Assembly: GCA_016282145.1 (NCBI GenBank)
Contig: JAEEJZ010000047.1
Span: 17,136 to 81,135, forward strand
Direction: 5' to 3'
DNA from: Bacteroidales bacterium
Lineage (GTDB): Bacteria; Bacteroidota; Bacteroidia; Bacteroidales; UBA932
Length of the DNA stretch: 64,000 nucleotides
Below the pieces are notes generated by a model, which saw only the letters and a program-made list of their open reading frames with translations, was not told where the DNA came from and made no database searches. Positions 44,756 through 52,915 of this stretch are shown here, piece after piece (within the stretch, counting starts at the first letter, position 1; the number at the start of each line of letters is the position of its first letter). The position numbers and the translations under genes were made by a program.

Positions 44756-46285
44756 TTATTCCAGGGTCCATTCGGCACCGTCCTTGGTGTCCTTGACGGT
44801 GATTCCGAGGGCTTTGAGGCTGTCGCGGATATGGTCGGAAACGCCCCAGTCCTTGGCCGCTTTTGCCGCCGCACGCTGCTCGAGTACCATTTCCATCAAG
44901 CCGTCGATGACCTTGCGCGCTCCGTCCGAACCGCCTTCGTCTTCCCTCAGGCCGAGTACGCCGAAAACGATGTTGTCGAAAAGGAAGCAGAGCGCATCGA
45001 GGTCCGCCGGAGCCAGTTTGACGCTGCCCGCCTTGGCGGAATTGATGAGGCGTACGGCCTCTGACAGCTGCGCCAGGGCGACCGGCGTATTGAGATCGTC
45101 GCAAAGGGCGTCGTAAATGCCTTCGAAAATGGCTTTGACTTCCGCGGAAGTCCCCTCCGGGCATTTGTCGGGGGCGGTGACGGAAGGCAGCTCGCCGTAC
45201 ACGCAGACCGGCGCCTTGCGTCCGGCCATCGCGTAGAGGTCCTTGGCCGCCTGATGCAGGCGCCTGAGCCCCTTTTCTGCCGCTTGAAGTGCATCGTTGG
45301 AGAAATCGAGCGTGCCGCGGTAGTGCGCCTGCAGGATGAAGAAGCGCACCGTCATCGGGTCATAGGCCTGGTCCAGTTTGGGATGGTCCCCGCTGAAAAG
45401 CTGGGGCAGGGTGATGAAGTTGCCCAGCGACTTGCCCATCTTCTGTCCGCCGATGGTAATCATATTGTTGTGCACCCAGTAGTGGACGCCCTGCGTTCCG
45501 CGGCTGGCCACGTTCTGGGCGATCTCGCATTCGTGGTGGGGGAACATCAGGTCCATTCCGCCACCGTGGATGTCGAACTCCGTTCCGAGGTATTTTTCGC
45601 CCATCACGGAGCATTCCAGGTGCCAGCCGGGGAAGCCGTCGCTCCAGGGCGAAGGCCAGCGCATGATGTGCTCCGGCTCCGCCTTTTTCCACAGCGCAAA
45701 GTCGAAGGGCGCGCGCTTGTCGCTTTGTCCGTCCAGGGCGCGGGTGCCCTCGAGCGTATCGTCCAGGTTGCGGCCGGAAAGAACTCCGTAATGATGGTCA
45801 TGATTGTATTTCTGTACGTCGAAATAGATGCTGCCGTTGCTTTCGTAGGCGTATCCCGCCGCAAGGATCTTCTTGATCGATTCAATCTGCTCGATGATAT
45901 GGCCGCTCGCCCGCGGTTCGATGGACGGCGGCGCGACGTTCAGGGCGCGCATCGCCTCGTGGTAGCGCAGGGTGTAGGCCTGCACCACCTCCATCGGCTC
46001 CAGCTGCTCCAGGCGTGCCTTCTTTGCGATTTTATCTTCGCCTTCGTCGGCATCCTGCTCCAGATGGCCCACGTCGGTAATGTTGCGCACATAGCGCACT
46101 TTGTATCCGAGGTGCGTCAGGAACTTGAACAGCACGTCGTAGGTCACGCCCGGGCGCGCATGGCCCAGGTGAGCGTCCCCATAGACGGTCGGACCGCAGA
46201 CGTACATGCCCACGCGGCCCTCATGCACCGGCTTGAATACTTCTTTGTTCCGGCTCAGTGTATTGGTCAGTCTCAGTACTCTCAT
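44756..46285 (-). CDS. cysS: cysteinyl-tRNA synthetase
   Basis: This 509-residue class I synthetase charges tRNA-Cys in the cytoplasm. It shows the zinc-site start [18 protein letters not shown] with the HIGH-like HLGHAR, the central [15 protein letters not shown], the [10 protein letters not shown] zinc-ligand block and the KMSKS loop in the variant form KMGKSLGNF near residue 285. The C-terminal anticodon-binding helices are complete ([18 protein letters not shown]). It starts 6 bp after the small membrane protein gene and forms part of a leftward cluster with the PfkB kinase gene. Confidence 0.97.
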   Translation of the reverse strand: MRVLRLTNTLSRNKEVFKPVHEGRVGMYVCGPTVYGDAHLGHARPGVTYDVLFKFLTHLGYKVRYVRNITDVGHLEQDADEGEDKIAKKARLEQLEPMEVVQAYTLRYHEAMRALNVAPPSIEPRASGHIIEQIESIKKILAAGYAYESNGSIYFDVQKYNHDHHYGVLSGRNLDDTLEGTRALDGQSDKRAPFDFALWKKAEPEHIMRWPSPWSDGFPGWHLECSVMGEKYLGTEFDIHGGGMDLMFPHHECEIAQNVASRGTQGVHYWVHNNMITIGGQKMGKSLGNFITLPQLFSGDHPKLDQAYDPMTVRFFILQAHYRGTLDFSNDALQAAEKGLRRLHQAAKDLYAMAGRKAPVCVYGELPSVTAPDKCPEGTSAEVKAIFEGIYDALCDDLNTPVALAQLSEAVRLINSAKAGSVKLAPADLDALCFLFDNIVFGVLGLREDEGGSDGARKVIDGLMEMVLEQRAAAKAAKDWGVSDHIRDSLKALGITVKDTKDGAEWTLE

Positions 46286-46291
46286 AACTTT

Positions 46292-46765
46292 CTACTTAAT
46301 CAGCGATACAGCCCCGAAAACGCCCAGGGAAGCGGCCAGCATGATAGTGCCGGCAAGCAGCACGCCGCACAGTACGGCGGTCATGCTCTTTTTGAAATCC
46401 ATGTTCAGCAGGCTCGCGGCCAGCGTCCCGGTCCAGGCTCCGGTACCCGGCAGGGGAATGCCCACGAACAGCAGCAGCGCGACATAGAGCCCGCGCCCCG
46501 CCTTCTCCTGCAGCTTCGCGCCGCCTTTCCTTCCTTTCTGCAGGCAGAAGCGGCAGAATCCGCCGATCAACTTCTTATCCTGCCCCCATTCCAGCACTCT
46601 CTGCGCGAAAAGGAAAATGAAGGGTACGGGAATCATATTGCCGATGACGGCCACCAGGCACGACGGCGCCACCGGCAGCCCGACCCCGACGGCATAGGGA
46701 ACGGCGCCGCGCAATTCAATCAGCGGCACCATCGAAATCAGGAAAACGATCAGGTACTTTTTCAT
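46292..46765 (-). CDS. small multidrug export-family (COG2426) membrane protein
   Basis: This 157-residue integral membrane protein belongs to the PF06695/COG2426 family. Hydrophobic segments include IVFLISMVPLIELRGAVPYA, MIPVPFIFLFA, ALLLFVGIPLPGTGAWTGTL and LAGTIMLAASLG, with the family's conserved Glu-Arg-Gly (ELRGAVPYA) and PLPGTGAWTG motifs. The label 'small multidrug export' is historic and transport has not been established for this type. Its start overlaps the stop of the kinase gene by 4 bp (ATGA), and cysS follows after 6 bp. Confidence 0.85.
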   Translation of the reverse strand: MKKYLIVFLISMVPLIELRGAVPYAVGVGLPVAPSCLVAVIGNMIPVPFIFLFAQRVLEWGQDKKLIGGFCRFCLQKGRKGGAKLQEKAGRGLYVALLLFVGIPLPGTGAWTGTLAASLLNMDFKKSMTAVLCGVLLAGTIMLAASLGVFGAVSLIK

Positions 46766-47760
46766 CGGCCTGACTGTTCGAGTAAGCTGCGGATTTCCGC
46801 CTTGGCGTCCTTCCAGCGGGGAATGTCAATCTTAGTGCCGATGACTTCCACCACCTTCGCGGCGATGATCGAGCCCACCTCACCGCAAACCTTCAGCGGC
46901 ATACCCAGGGAATGGGCATAGAGGAAGCCTGCGGCATAGGTGTCGCCGGCGCCCGTCGCGTCGATGGGGGTTGCGGGCCAGGCGGGGATGTAATGCACTT
47001 CGTCCCCGGACTTGACATAACTGCCGTCCTTGCCCACTTTCACCACGGCGATGGTGCAGTGGCGGGCGATCTCGTCGAGCGCTTCGCGCGGGTCGGCAAT
47101 CTTGGTGAAGGCCTTCGATTCGGTTTCGTTGGAGAAGACGATGTCCACATAGCGGTCGATGATGTCGTGGAGGAAAGCGTTGTTGGATTCCACGACGTTA
47201 TAGGAGGCCATGTCGATTGAAATGAGGCAGCCCGCCTCGTGCGCCATCTCCACGGCGCGGCGGATCAGGGCCTGGTTCTGGACCAGATAACCCTCGATGT
47301 GGAAATAGTCGTATCCCTGGAAATACTCCGGCTTCAAGTCCTCGGGTACCAGTTCCAGCGCGGCGCCCAGATAAACTGCGAAGGTGCGTTCCGCATTCTC
47401 GCCGGTGACAAAGACCACGGACCTCCCCGAAGGGCTTTTTCCGGTCAGCAGGGTGCTTTTGACCCCGTGCTGGGCCTGGTCGCTCTTGAAAAGATGTCCC
47501 AGTTCGTCGTCCCCGATCTTCCCGATAAAGGCGGAAGGCATCCCGAAGGTGGAGGTGCAGGTAATCGTATTGGCGGCCGAGCCTCCGGCTACATAATGTA
47601 CCCCGAGCGGCCTCAGGGAGTTCCAGATGCGGTCTCCCGTCTCCTTATCCACGTGCTGCATGCTCCCGAGCGGGAGGTGCAGCCGGTCCAGCAGGCTGTC
47701 GTCCGGCAGAATTGCCAGAATATCCGTCAATGCATTGCCTATTCCCAGAATCGATTTCAT
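46762..47760 (-). CDS. PfkB-family carbohydrate/adenosine kinase
   Basis: The protein has 332 residues from the ATG at 47758-47760, 6 bases after a TAAATTTG box. Signature 1 is GGSAANTITCTSTFGMPSAF near residue 60; signature 2 with the catalytic base is DATGAGDTYAAGFLY near 265. Members with this layout in Bacteroidota are annotated as adenosine kinases or ribokinase-like sugar kinases, and the substrate cannot be fixed here. It is the first gene of a tight kinase-membrane protein-cysS cluster. Confidence 0.9.
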   Translation of the reverse strand: MKSILGIGNALTDILAILPDDSLLDRLHLPLGSMQHVDKETGDRIWNSLRPLGVHYVAGGSAANTITCTSTFGMPSAFIGKIGDDELGHLFKSDQAQHGVKSTLLTGKSPSGRSVVFVTGENAERTFAVYLGAALELVPEDLKPEYFQGYDYFHIEGYLVQNQALIRRAVEMAHEAGCLISIDMASYNVVESNNAFLHDIIDRYVDIVFSNETESKAFTKIADPREALDEIARHCTIAVVKVGKDGSYVKSGDEVHYIPAWPATPIDATGAGDTYAAGFLYAHSLGMPLKVCGEVGSIIAAKVVEVIGTKIDIPRWKDAKAEIRSLLEQSGR

Positions 47761-47766
47761 AACTCG

Positions 47767-47774
47767 CAAATTTA
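47767..47774 (-). promoter_or_regulatory. -7 promoter box of the PfkB-kinase operon
   Basis: TAAATTTG matches TAnnTTTG and lies 6 bases from the ATG, so the mRNA may be leaderless. Confidence 0.45.
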
Positions 47775-47796
47775 CAAAATATTTCTGACACTGCTC

Positions 47797-48195
47797 TTAA
47801 AGCGAAATACTGAGAAACTCTTGGCCGATCTCGTGGATGCAGGACTCGATTTTATGGGCTTGGGTATCTGAAATATAAGTATCCCCTAATTTATAATGTC
47901 GCATCAAGGATGGATTAATGCCGCTTCTTTTGGCAAATTTTGAGATATTCAAAAATTCGAAAAGATTGAAAAATGCGGAAATATCATATCTGAATTCAAA
48001 TTCAGGGTTTTTGAGTTCCGCCGGAATATCATCGGACGATGCGTAGGATTCTACGACTTCTTGAAAAGAACGAAAAAAGTCTGCCTTGGCTTCGGAAGCA
48101 GTCTTCCCTTCCCCGATGATCGTAGATTGAATGTTGTCGGAGAAAGCTCCAAATCCATTTTTATCCTTCTCAATGATAACAAGTATTTTCCCCAT
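47797..48195 (-). CDS. solitary HicB-like antitoxin
   Basis: This 132-residue protein has the HicB N-terminal fold (KILVIIEKDKNGFGAFSDNI, GEGKTASEAKADFFRSFQEV) and a C-terminal helix-turn-helix (FLNISKFAKRSGINPSLMRHY). HicB proteins neutralise the HicA mRNA interferase and repress their own operon. No hicA gene is present; upstream there is only a 19-codon ORF. The local sequence is markedly AT-rich compared with neighbours, which suggests horizontal acquisition. A palindrome and a promoter box lie at 48277-48297. Confidence 0.78.
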   Translation of the reverse strand: MGKILVIIEKDKNGFGAFSDNIQSTIIGEGKTASEAKADFFRSFQEVVESYASSDDIPAELKNPEFEFRYDISAFFNLFEFLNISKFAKRSGINPSLMRHYKLGDTYISDTQAHKIESCIHEIGQEFLSISL

Positions 48196-48215
48196 AATCC
48201 GTCAATTAATTACTA

Positions 48216-48275
48216 TTAGCAATTTATGTAATAACCTTGGCCTGACTTCCTGACCGAGATGTCTTTCCATTTCAT
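48216..48275 (-). other. 19-codon ORF upstream of hicB, possible hicA remnant
   Basis: An ATG directly after a TATATTTG box opens a 19-residue frame (MKWKDISVRKSGQGYYINC) that stops 20 bp before hicB. The position is that of hicA, and MKWKDI resembles a HicA start, but the length is far below the usual ~60 residues. It may be an internally deleted hicA, a leader peptide or chance. Confidence 0.3.
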
Positions 48276-48276
48276 G

Positions 48277-48297
48277 CAAATATAGCACAATTTTGTG
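48277..48297 (-). promoter_or_regulatory. promoter box and palindromic operator of the hicB unit
   Basis: The minus-strand TATATTTG (48277-48284) is followed upstream by an inverted repeat CACAA-TT-TTGTG (48286-48297). Placement beside the -7 box suits repression by the HTH domain of HicB. Confidence 0.45.
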
Positions 48298-48301
48298 ATA
48301 T

Positions 48302-49867
48302 TTATAGTTCCATAATCATTTTCCGGTCCAGAAAGCGGTAGGAAGCGGCTTCGCTCAGGTGGACGGGGAGAATGTCCGGGGCTCCGGCGAGGTCGGCGAT
48401 GGTGCGGGCCAGTTTGATGATGCGGAAATAAGCCCGCAGCGAGAGCCCGGTCCCGCTCATAATGGTTTCCATCGTCGCCCGGCATTCCTCGCTGAGCGGG
48501 CAGTATTTTTCAATCAGGCGGTTGTTCATCTCGGCATTGGTGGAGATTCCTTCCTTTTCGAAGCGCAGTTGCTGGACCTTGCGGGCATGCAGCACCCGCT
48601 GTGCCACTTCGCGTCCCGGTTCTCCCTTCTGCGAGCCCATGATTTTCCCGGAAGCGACTTCGTGCATATGTATCTGCAGGTCGATGCGGTCCAGGATCGG
48701 CCCCGATAGTTTTGAAAGGTAAGCGAGCCGCTGCGACGGGGTACAGGTGCAGCGGTCCCCTTCGCCCCAATAGCCGCAGGGGCAGGGGTTGGAGGCCGCC
48801 ACCAGCATAAAGGAAGCCGGGTAGCGCACTTTCGCCCGCAGTCGCGACACCGTTACATAGCGGTCCTCCATCGGCCCCCGGAGCGCTTCGATAACCCCTT
48901 TGGGCATCTGCCCGAATTCATCGAGAAAAAGCACGCCGTTGTGGGCGAGGCTGATTTCTCCGGGGAAGATGTTCTCTCCGCCGCCTCCGCCGACGATGGC
49001 CGGAACGGAGGCGCTGTAGTGCGGGGCGCGGATGGGTCGCCGGCGGATCAGTCCGAGCCGCAGGTCTCCTTTCCCGGCGATGGAGTAGATTTTGCTCGTC
49101 ACCAGCGCTTCTTCCCGCGTCATCGGCGGCAGAATACCCGCGAGTGCCTTGGCCAGGGAACTTTTTCCCGAGCCCGGAGGGCCGATCAGAGCAATGTTGT
49201 GCCCCCCTGCAGCCGCGATCTCCATTCCCCGTTTCGCCCCTTCCTGTCCGATGATATCGGCGAAGTCCATGCCCTCCTCGCGCTTGGGTGCGTGCATCCG
49301 TGCCCGCCGGAGTTTGTGGTAGAGTTGCGAATTTTCCGCCAGCAGTGCGGAACAGTCCTCCTTGCCTTCGAGGATACGCAGGGCTTCGCCGAGGTTGTTT
49401 GCGCCGTAAACCGCCGTTTCTCCGAGTTCCACCGCCTCCAGCGCGGATCCGGGCGGAAGAATGACCCCGTCGAATCCTTCCTGCGCGGCCAGCATCGCAA
49501 AGGGGAGTGCACCCGGAATATCGCGCAGACTGCCGTCCAGGCCCAATTCTCCCATAACGATGAATCTTCCGCAGAGGGGCAGTTCCCGCTGTCCCGAGGC
49601 GGCGATGATGCCCGTGGCGATGGGCAGGTCGTAGCCGCTGCCGTTCTTCTGCAGATCCGCGGGGGCCAGGTTGATGACGATTTTCCTGCCCGGAATATGG
49701 AATCCGCAGGACTGGAGCGCCGTCACCGTCCTGAGCAGGCTTTCCTTGACCGCCGTGTCCGCCAGCCCCACCAAATGGATGCCGATTCCCTTGTCAATGG
49801 TAATCTCCACGGTCACCCGGACCGCATCGATTCCGATACACTTTGCTGCTGCAATATTGACCATCAT
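48302..49867 (-). CDS. YifB-family Mg-chelatase-like AAA ATPase
   Basis: The protein has about 521 residues from the ATG at 49865-49867 (a second ATG follows directly); an earlier in-frame start would overlap the divergent gene. It has an N-terminal ChlI-like domain (GLADTAVKESLLRTVTALQ; KIVINLAPADLQKNGSGYDL), a Walker A GPPGSGKSSLAKALAGILPP near residue 220, a Walker B FLDEFGQMPKG, the Cys-rich block NPCPCGYWGEGDRCTC and a C-terminal domain (SLRAYFRIIKLARTIADL). The family includes ComM, a branch-migration helicase used in DNA uptake in some bacteria. Its role in Bacteroidota is unclear. Confidence 0.93.
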   Translation of the reverse strand: MMVNIAAAKCIGIDAVRVTVEITIDKGIGIHLVGLADTAVKESLLRTVTALQSCGFHIPGRKIVINLAPADLQKNGSGYDLPIATGIIAASGQRELPLCGRFIVMGELGLDGSLRDIPGALPFAMLAAQEGFDGVILPPGSALEAVELGETAVYGANNLGEALRILEGKEDCSALLAENSQLYHKLRRARMHAPKREEGMDFADIIGQEGAKRGMEIAAAGGHNIALIGPPGSGKSSLAKALAGILPPMTREEALVTSKIYSIAGKGDLRLGLIRRRPIRAPHYSASVPAIVGGGGGENIFPGEISLAHNGVLFLDEFGQMPKGVIEALRGPMEDRYVTVSRLRAKVRYPASFMLVAASNPCPCGYWGEGDRCTCTPSQRLAYLSKLSGPILDRIDLQIHMHEVASGKIMGSQKGEPGREVAQRVLHARKVQQLRFEKEGISTNAEMNNRLIEKYCPLSEECRATMETIMSGTGLSLRAYFRIIKLARTIADLAGAPDILPVHLSEAASYRFLDRKMIMEL

Positions 49868-49879
49868 GTCGAAAATGTT

Positions 49880-49887
49880 TAACTTTG
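49880..49887 (+). promoter_or_regulatory. -7 promoter box of tsaE
   Basis: TAACTTTG matches TAnnTTTG and ends 6 bases before a GTG. It overlaps an in-frame TTG at 49885, so the GTG at 49894 is the better tsaE start. Confidence 0.45.
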
Positions 49888-49893
49888 CCCACC

Positions 49894-50319
49894 GTGGAGC
49901 ACCAACTGTCAATTCCTTCCTTGTCCGGGATCGATGCCGCCGCGCGCGAATTCCTCGCCCGTATCGGCGATCACCGCCTCTTGGCTTTCGAAGCGCCGAT
50001 GGGCGCCGGTAAAACCACCTTTATCGCTGCGCTCTGCCGGGTCCTCGGCGTCCACGCCGATGCCGTCAGTTCCCCGACCTTCGCCCTGGTGAACGAATAC
50101 CGTGCAGGCGACGGCGAGCCGGTCTATCATTTCGATTTCTATCGCATCGAAAAGCCTTCCGAAGCCCTGGATATCGGCTTCTATGAATATGTGGACAGCG
50201 GCTGCCTCTGCCTGATGGAATGGCCCGGGAATATCGCCGGCCTGCTCCCCGAGGAGACGCTGATCATCCGCATTCAGGTGGATCCCGACGGTATCAGGAC
50301 CCTCCGTTGGGAGGACTGA
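49894..50319 (+). CDS. tsaE: TsaE, tRNA threonylcarbamoyladenosine synthesis ATPase
   Basis: The protein has 141 residues from GTG at 49894. It has the TsaE P-loop FEAPMGAGKTTFIAALCRVLG, the SSPTFALVNEY motif and YHFDFYRIEKPSEALDIGFYEY, followed by the Walker B-like LCLMEWPGN. TsaE works with TsaB and TsaD to place the t6A modification at position 37 of tRNAs reading ANN codons. The length is normal for the family. The 3' end overlaps the convergent gene by 26 bp. Confidence 0.93.
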   Translation: MEHQLSIPSLSGIDAAAREFLARIGDHRLLAFEAPMGAGKTTFIAALCRVLGVHADAVSSPTFALVNEYRAGDGEPVYHFDFYRIEKPSEALDIGFYEYVDSGCLCLMEWPGNIAGLLPEETLIIRIQVDPDGIRTLRWED

Positions 50320-51550
50320 GGAACGCTTCCACCGCACAGATATAGCCGTTCAGTGTCCATTCTCCCAGTTTGCGCCCCGACCACAGATAGGATTTTCCTC
50401 CGCTGCGGGGCGTAATGCCGAGGAAAACCCTTTCTCCCAGGACGGAGGCACAGTTGCCGGAACTGAAAAAGACGCTTTCCCCGCTTTCCCACAGGACAGT
50501 CCCGCCTGCGCTGTCGGTCCTGCTCAGTCCGCCACGCAGTGTCAGGCGGTGGTCTCCATCATAGCTGACCACATATTCCGTATTTTTCCCTATCGGAAAG
50601 CAGAGTCCCTTTCCGGCGCCGAATAAATCGCCGTTCAGGGCAGACAGCAATTGGAGGGGAGTCGTCTCTCCCCGGATCAGGGCACTGCCCAGAAGGGCCG
50701 GGCCATCCTCCCAGGCTACAATCCGGGCTTCCTGCCAGCGGAGCAGGCCATACCAGTTGAAGTCGTGCTTCTCCATCCCGTCCGTGAGCCAGGTTGCACC
50801 GTCCCGGTCACGGTAGAGCGTCCAGGTCCTGCCCTCCAGCAGCCGGGCATCCAGGAATTGCAGGCCGCTGCCTTTATAGAGCAGCATCTCGCTTCCGCCG
50901 AGGGAGAGAAAGCAGCCGGTCTGGTCGCCGACGGGAAGGCAGTAGGCAAAGCAGGCGGTTCCGCCGGTGAAGGACAGGGCTCCTCCGCTGCGGTCCGCAT
51001 CCCCGAAGTCTCCCATCGGCCATCCGTTCTCCCGGCGCTGCATTACGGTGCCGTCCTTGCGCAGGGTGAAGCCGTTTCCGTCCCGGTCCCGCCAGAGACT
51101 GTAATGATGGCCCTCCGCGCACAGGTAACCGCAGAGTTTTTCCCAGCCCTCGAACTGCAGCAGGACTTCTCCGTCACGAAGCAGCAGGGTCTCCCCGTTC
51201 CGGAACCCTTCGCTGAGCAGGTGTCCGCCCGACAGGTGATGCGTGTCTCCGTCCGGCTGCAGTCCGCTTGCCGCGCCCGTTTCCAGCGACAGTACCTGCT
51301 TCCCGTTCGCATAGACCCGGACCTGGCAGCCTTCCCGCAAAGCGCTGCTGTCCGAAAGCCAGTCATAGCCGGCGGGGTAGCGGATGGTGCAGACGGAGAC
51401 CACCGTATCCCCACCGGGCCAGAGGGCGTTTCCCCCTGTCGGGGAGGGATGCCAGAAATGCGGCCGTCCGTTCAGCGACAGCGGCTCCGGCCTGCAGGAG
51501 AGCAGGACGGCCAGGCAGCAAAGCACAAGGATATGGCGTGATTTATGCAT
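50294..51550 (-). CDS. lipoprotein of unknown function, beta-rich
   Basis: This 418-residue protein has the lipobox VLLSC (Cys19). It is rich in Trp, Gly and Asp and has repeated short units such as YSLWRDRDGNGFTLRKDG, WTLYRDRDGATWLTDGM and YLWSGRKLGEWTLNG, which suggests a beta-propeller-like or repeated beta-hairpin fold. No enzyme motif was recognised. It is convergent with tsaE (26-bp overlap of 3' ends) and divergent from the TPR gene. It could be a Bacteroidota-specific surface or periplasmic protein. Confidence 0.7.
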   Translation of the reverse strand: MHKSRHILVLCCLAVLLSCRPEPLSLNGRPHFWHPSPTGGNALWPGGDTVVSVCTIRYPAGYDWLSDSSALREGCQVRVYANGKQVLSLETGAASGLQPDGDTHHLSGGHLLSEGFRNGETLLLRDGEVLLQFEGWEKLCGYLCAEGHHYSLWRDRDGNGFTLRKDGTVMQRRENGWPMGDFGDADRSGGALSFTGGTACFAYCLPVGDQTGCFLSLGGSEMLLYKGSGLQFLDARLLEGRTWTLYRDRDGATWLTDGMEKHDFNWYGLLRWQEARIVAWEDGPALLGSALIRGETTPLQLLSALNGDLFGAGKGLCFPIGKNTEYVVSYDGDHRLTLRGGLSRTDSAGGTVLWESGESVFFSSGNCASVLGERVFLGITPRSGGKSYLWSGRKLGEWTLNGYICAVEAFLSPPNGGS

Positions 51551-51666
51551 TCTCGTTTTTGCGCAAAGAAAAGCAGGATTCTCCGGAATCCCGGGCGTTT
51601 CCTGCGTTTAAGCGAAAGTTTTTAATGTTTCTTGTACAGATTTACGCAAATCGTGAAAATTTCAGT

Positions 51667-51674
51667 TATTTTTG
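51667..51674 (+). promoter_or_regulatory. -7 promoter box of the TPR-envC operon
   Basis: TATTTTTG matches TAnnTTTG and lies 8 bases before the ATG at 51683. The rest of the 132-bp gap upstream holds nothing recognisable. Confidence 0.45.
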
Positions 51675-51682
51675 TAGGTAGT

Positions 51683-52915
51683 ATGCGAAAATGGTCTTTG
51701 CTTTTTCTCCTTTTTCTTCTGCTGCCTGCCCGGAGTAGTGCGGAAATCAGTCCGGCATCCCAGGGTCGTTTCCTGGATGCGGTGGCCCTTTACGGGAAAG
51801 GGGAGATGGAGGCTTCGGTCAAAGTCCTGGATTCGCTTTATCGTGCGGGGACCCGTGAAGATGCCGTCTGCTATTATCTGGGACTGGGCGAGGCGGCGCT
51901 CGGGAACACCGCAACCGCCCGGCAGATGCTCGAAGAGGCCGTTTCCCGCGACAGCCTGAATACCTGGTATCTGGGCGCCCTGGCTTCCATATATGAGGCG
52001 GAAGAGCGCTGGATTTCGCTGGCTCTGACCTGTGAGCGGCTGATTCACTTGGATCCGGCCCATTTCGCCGAACCCTTTTTTTATACCCGGACGGGGAACG
52101 CTTTCTCACAGGCACGCGAGTCCGCGCGCGCCATCCTTTATCTGGATAAGGCGCTGGCTATCGTGCCCGACCTGCCGATGGCCCTGTACAACCGGGCCGG
52201 CCTATCGCTCATTGAAGAGGATTATGAAGGTTTCTTCGATTTTGCCGGCCGTCTGATGCAGACGTCGGAACTGGATGGCGACTGGAAGCACAAGTACCTT
52301 TCTTCGATGATTTCCGCGATTCCGGAATCCACGCGGACGGCGTGGAAGGAGCCCCTGCTGACGCTTTGCGCGCAAGCCTGCCAGGCGCATCCGGAGCATA
52401 TCGGCCTGCACGTGTTCCGCCAGAGCGTTGCCTATGTCGTGAAGGACTATGCGAGCGTCATTGCCGAAGCGGAAGCGATCCTGTCCCTTTCCGGCGATGA
52501 TGCCGATACCCGGGAGTCGATGACCCAACTCATCGGGGATGCCTATATGGAGATGGGGGACCGCAAAGCCTGCTTCGCCGCCTATGAAAAGGTCCTGAAG
52601 CAGAATCCCGACAATATCGCCACGCTGAACAATTATGCCTATGCCCTCAGCCTTGCCGGGAAGAATCTTGGCAAGGCCTTGAAAATGAGCGAGAAAGCCA
52701 TAACGGCGGAGCCGGAGAACGTAACCTATCTGGATACTTATGGCTGGGTGCTGCACCGTATGGGCCGTCACGCGCAGGCCAAGGAGGTCTTCAAGAAGGC
52801 GATGCTCTTTGGCGGCCGGCAGGAAAAAGTCATTCTCGCTCACTATGCGGCCGTGCTGCGTGCCCTCGGGGAAGCGGACCTGGCCGTGTATTATGAATCC
52901 CTTTCCGCCCAATGA
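51683..52915 (+). CDS. exported tetratricopeptide-repeat protein
   Basis: The protein has 410 residues from the ATG at 51683; an upstream in-frame start at 51632 would precede the promoter box. The signal peptide is RKWSLLFLLFLLLPARSSA. TPR units occur throughout, for example DAVCYYLGLGEAALGN, AILYLDKALAIVPDLPMALYN, CFAAYEKVLKQNPDNIATLNN and VTYLDTYGWVLHRMGRHAQA. It is a periplasmic or lipid-free scaffold protein. The stop overlaps the start of the envC-like gene by 4 bp (ATGA), so a role beside that cell-wall protein is likely. Confidence 0.88.
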   Translation: MRKWSLLFLLFLLLPARSSAEISPASQGRFLDAVALYGKGEMEASVKVLDSLYRAGTREDAVCYYLGLGEAALGNTATARQMLEEAVSRDSLNTWYLGALASIYEAEERWISLALTCERLIHLDPAHFAEPFFYTRTGNAFSQARESARAILYLDKALAIVPDLPMALYNRAGLSLIEEDYEGFFDFAGRLMQTSELDGDWKHKYLSSMISAIPESTRTAWKEPLLTLCAQACQAHPEHIGLHVFRQSVAYVVKDYASVIAEAEAILSLSGDDADTRESMTQLIGDAYMEMGDRKACFAAYEKVLKQNPDNIATLNNYAYALSLAGKNLGKALKMSEKAITAEPENVTYLDTYGWVLHRMGRHAQAKEVFKKAMLFGGRQEKVILAHYAAVLRALGEADLAVYYESLSAQ

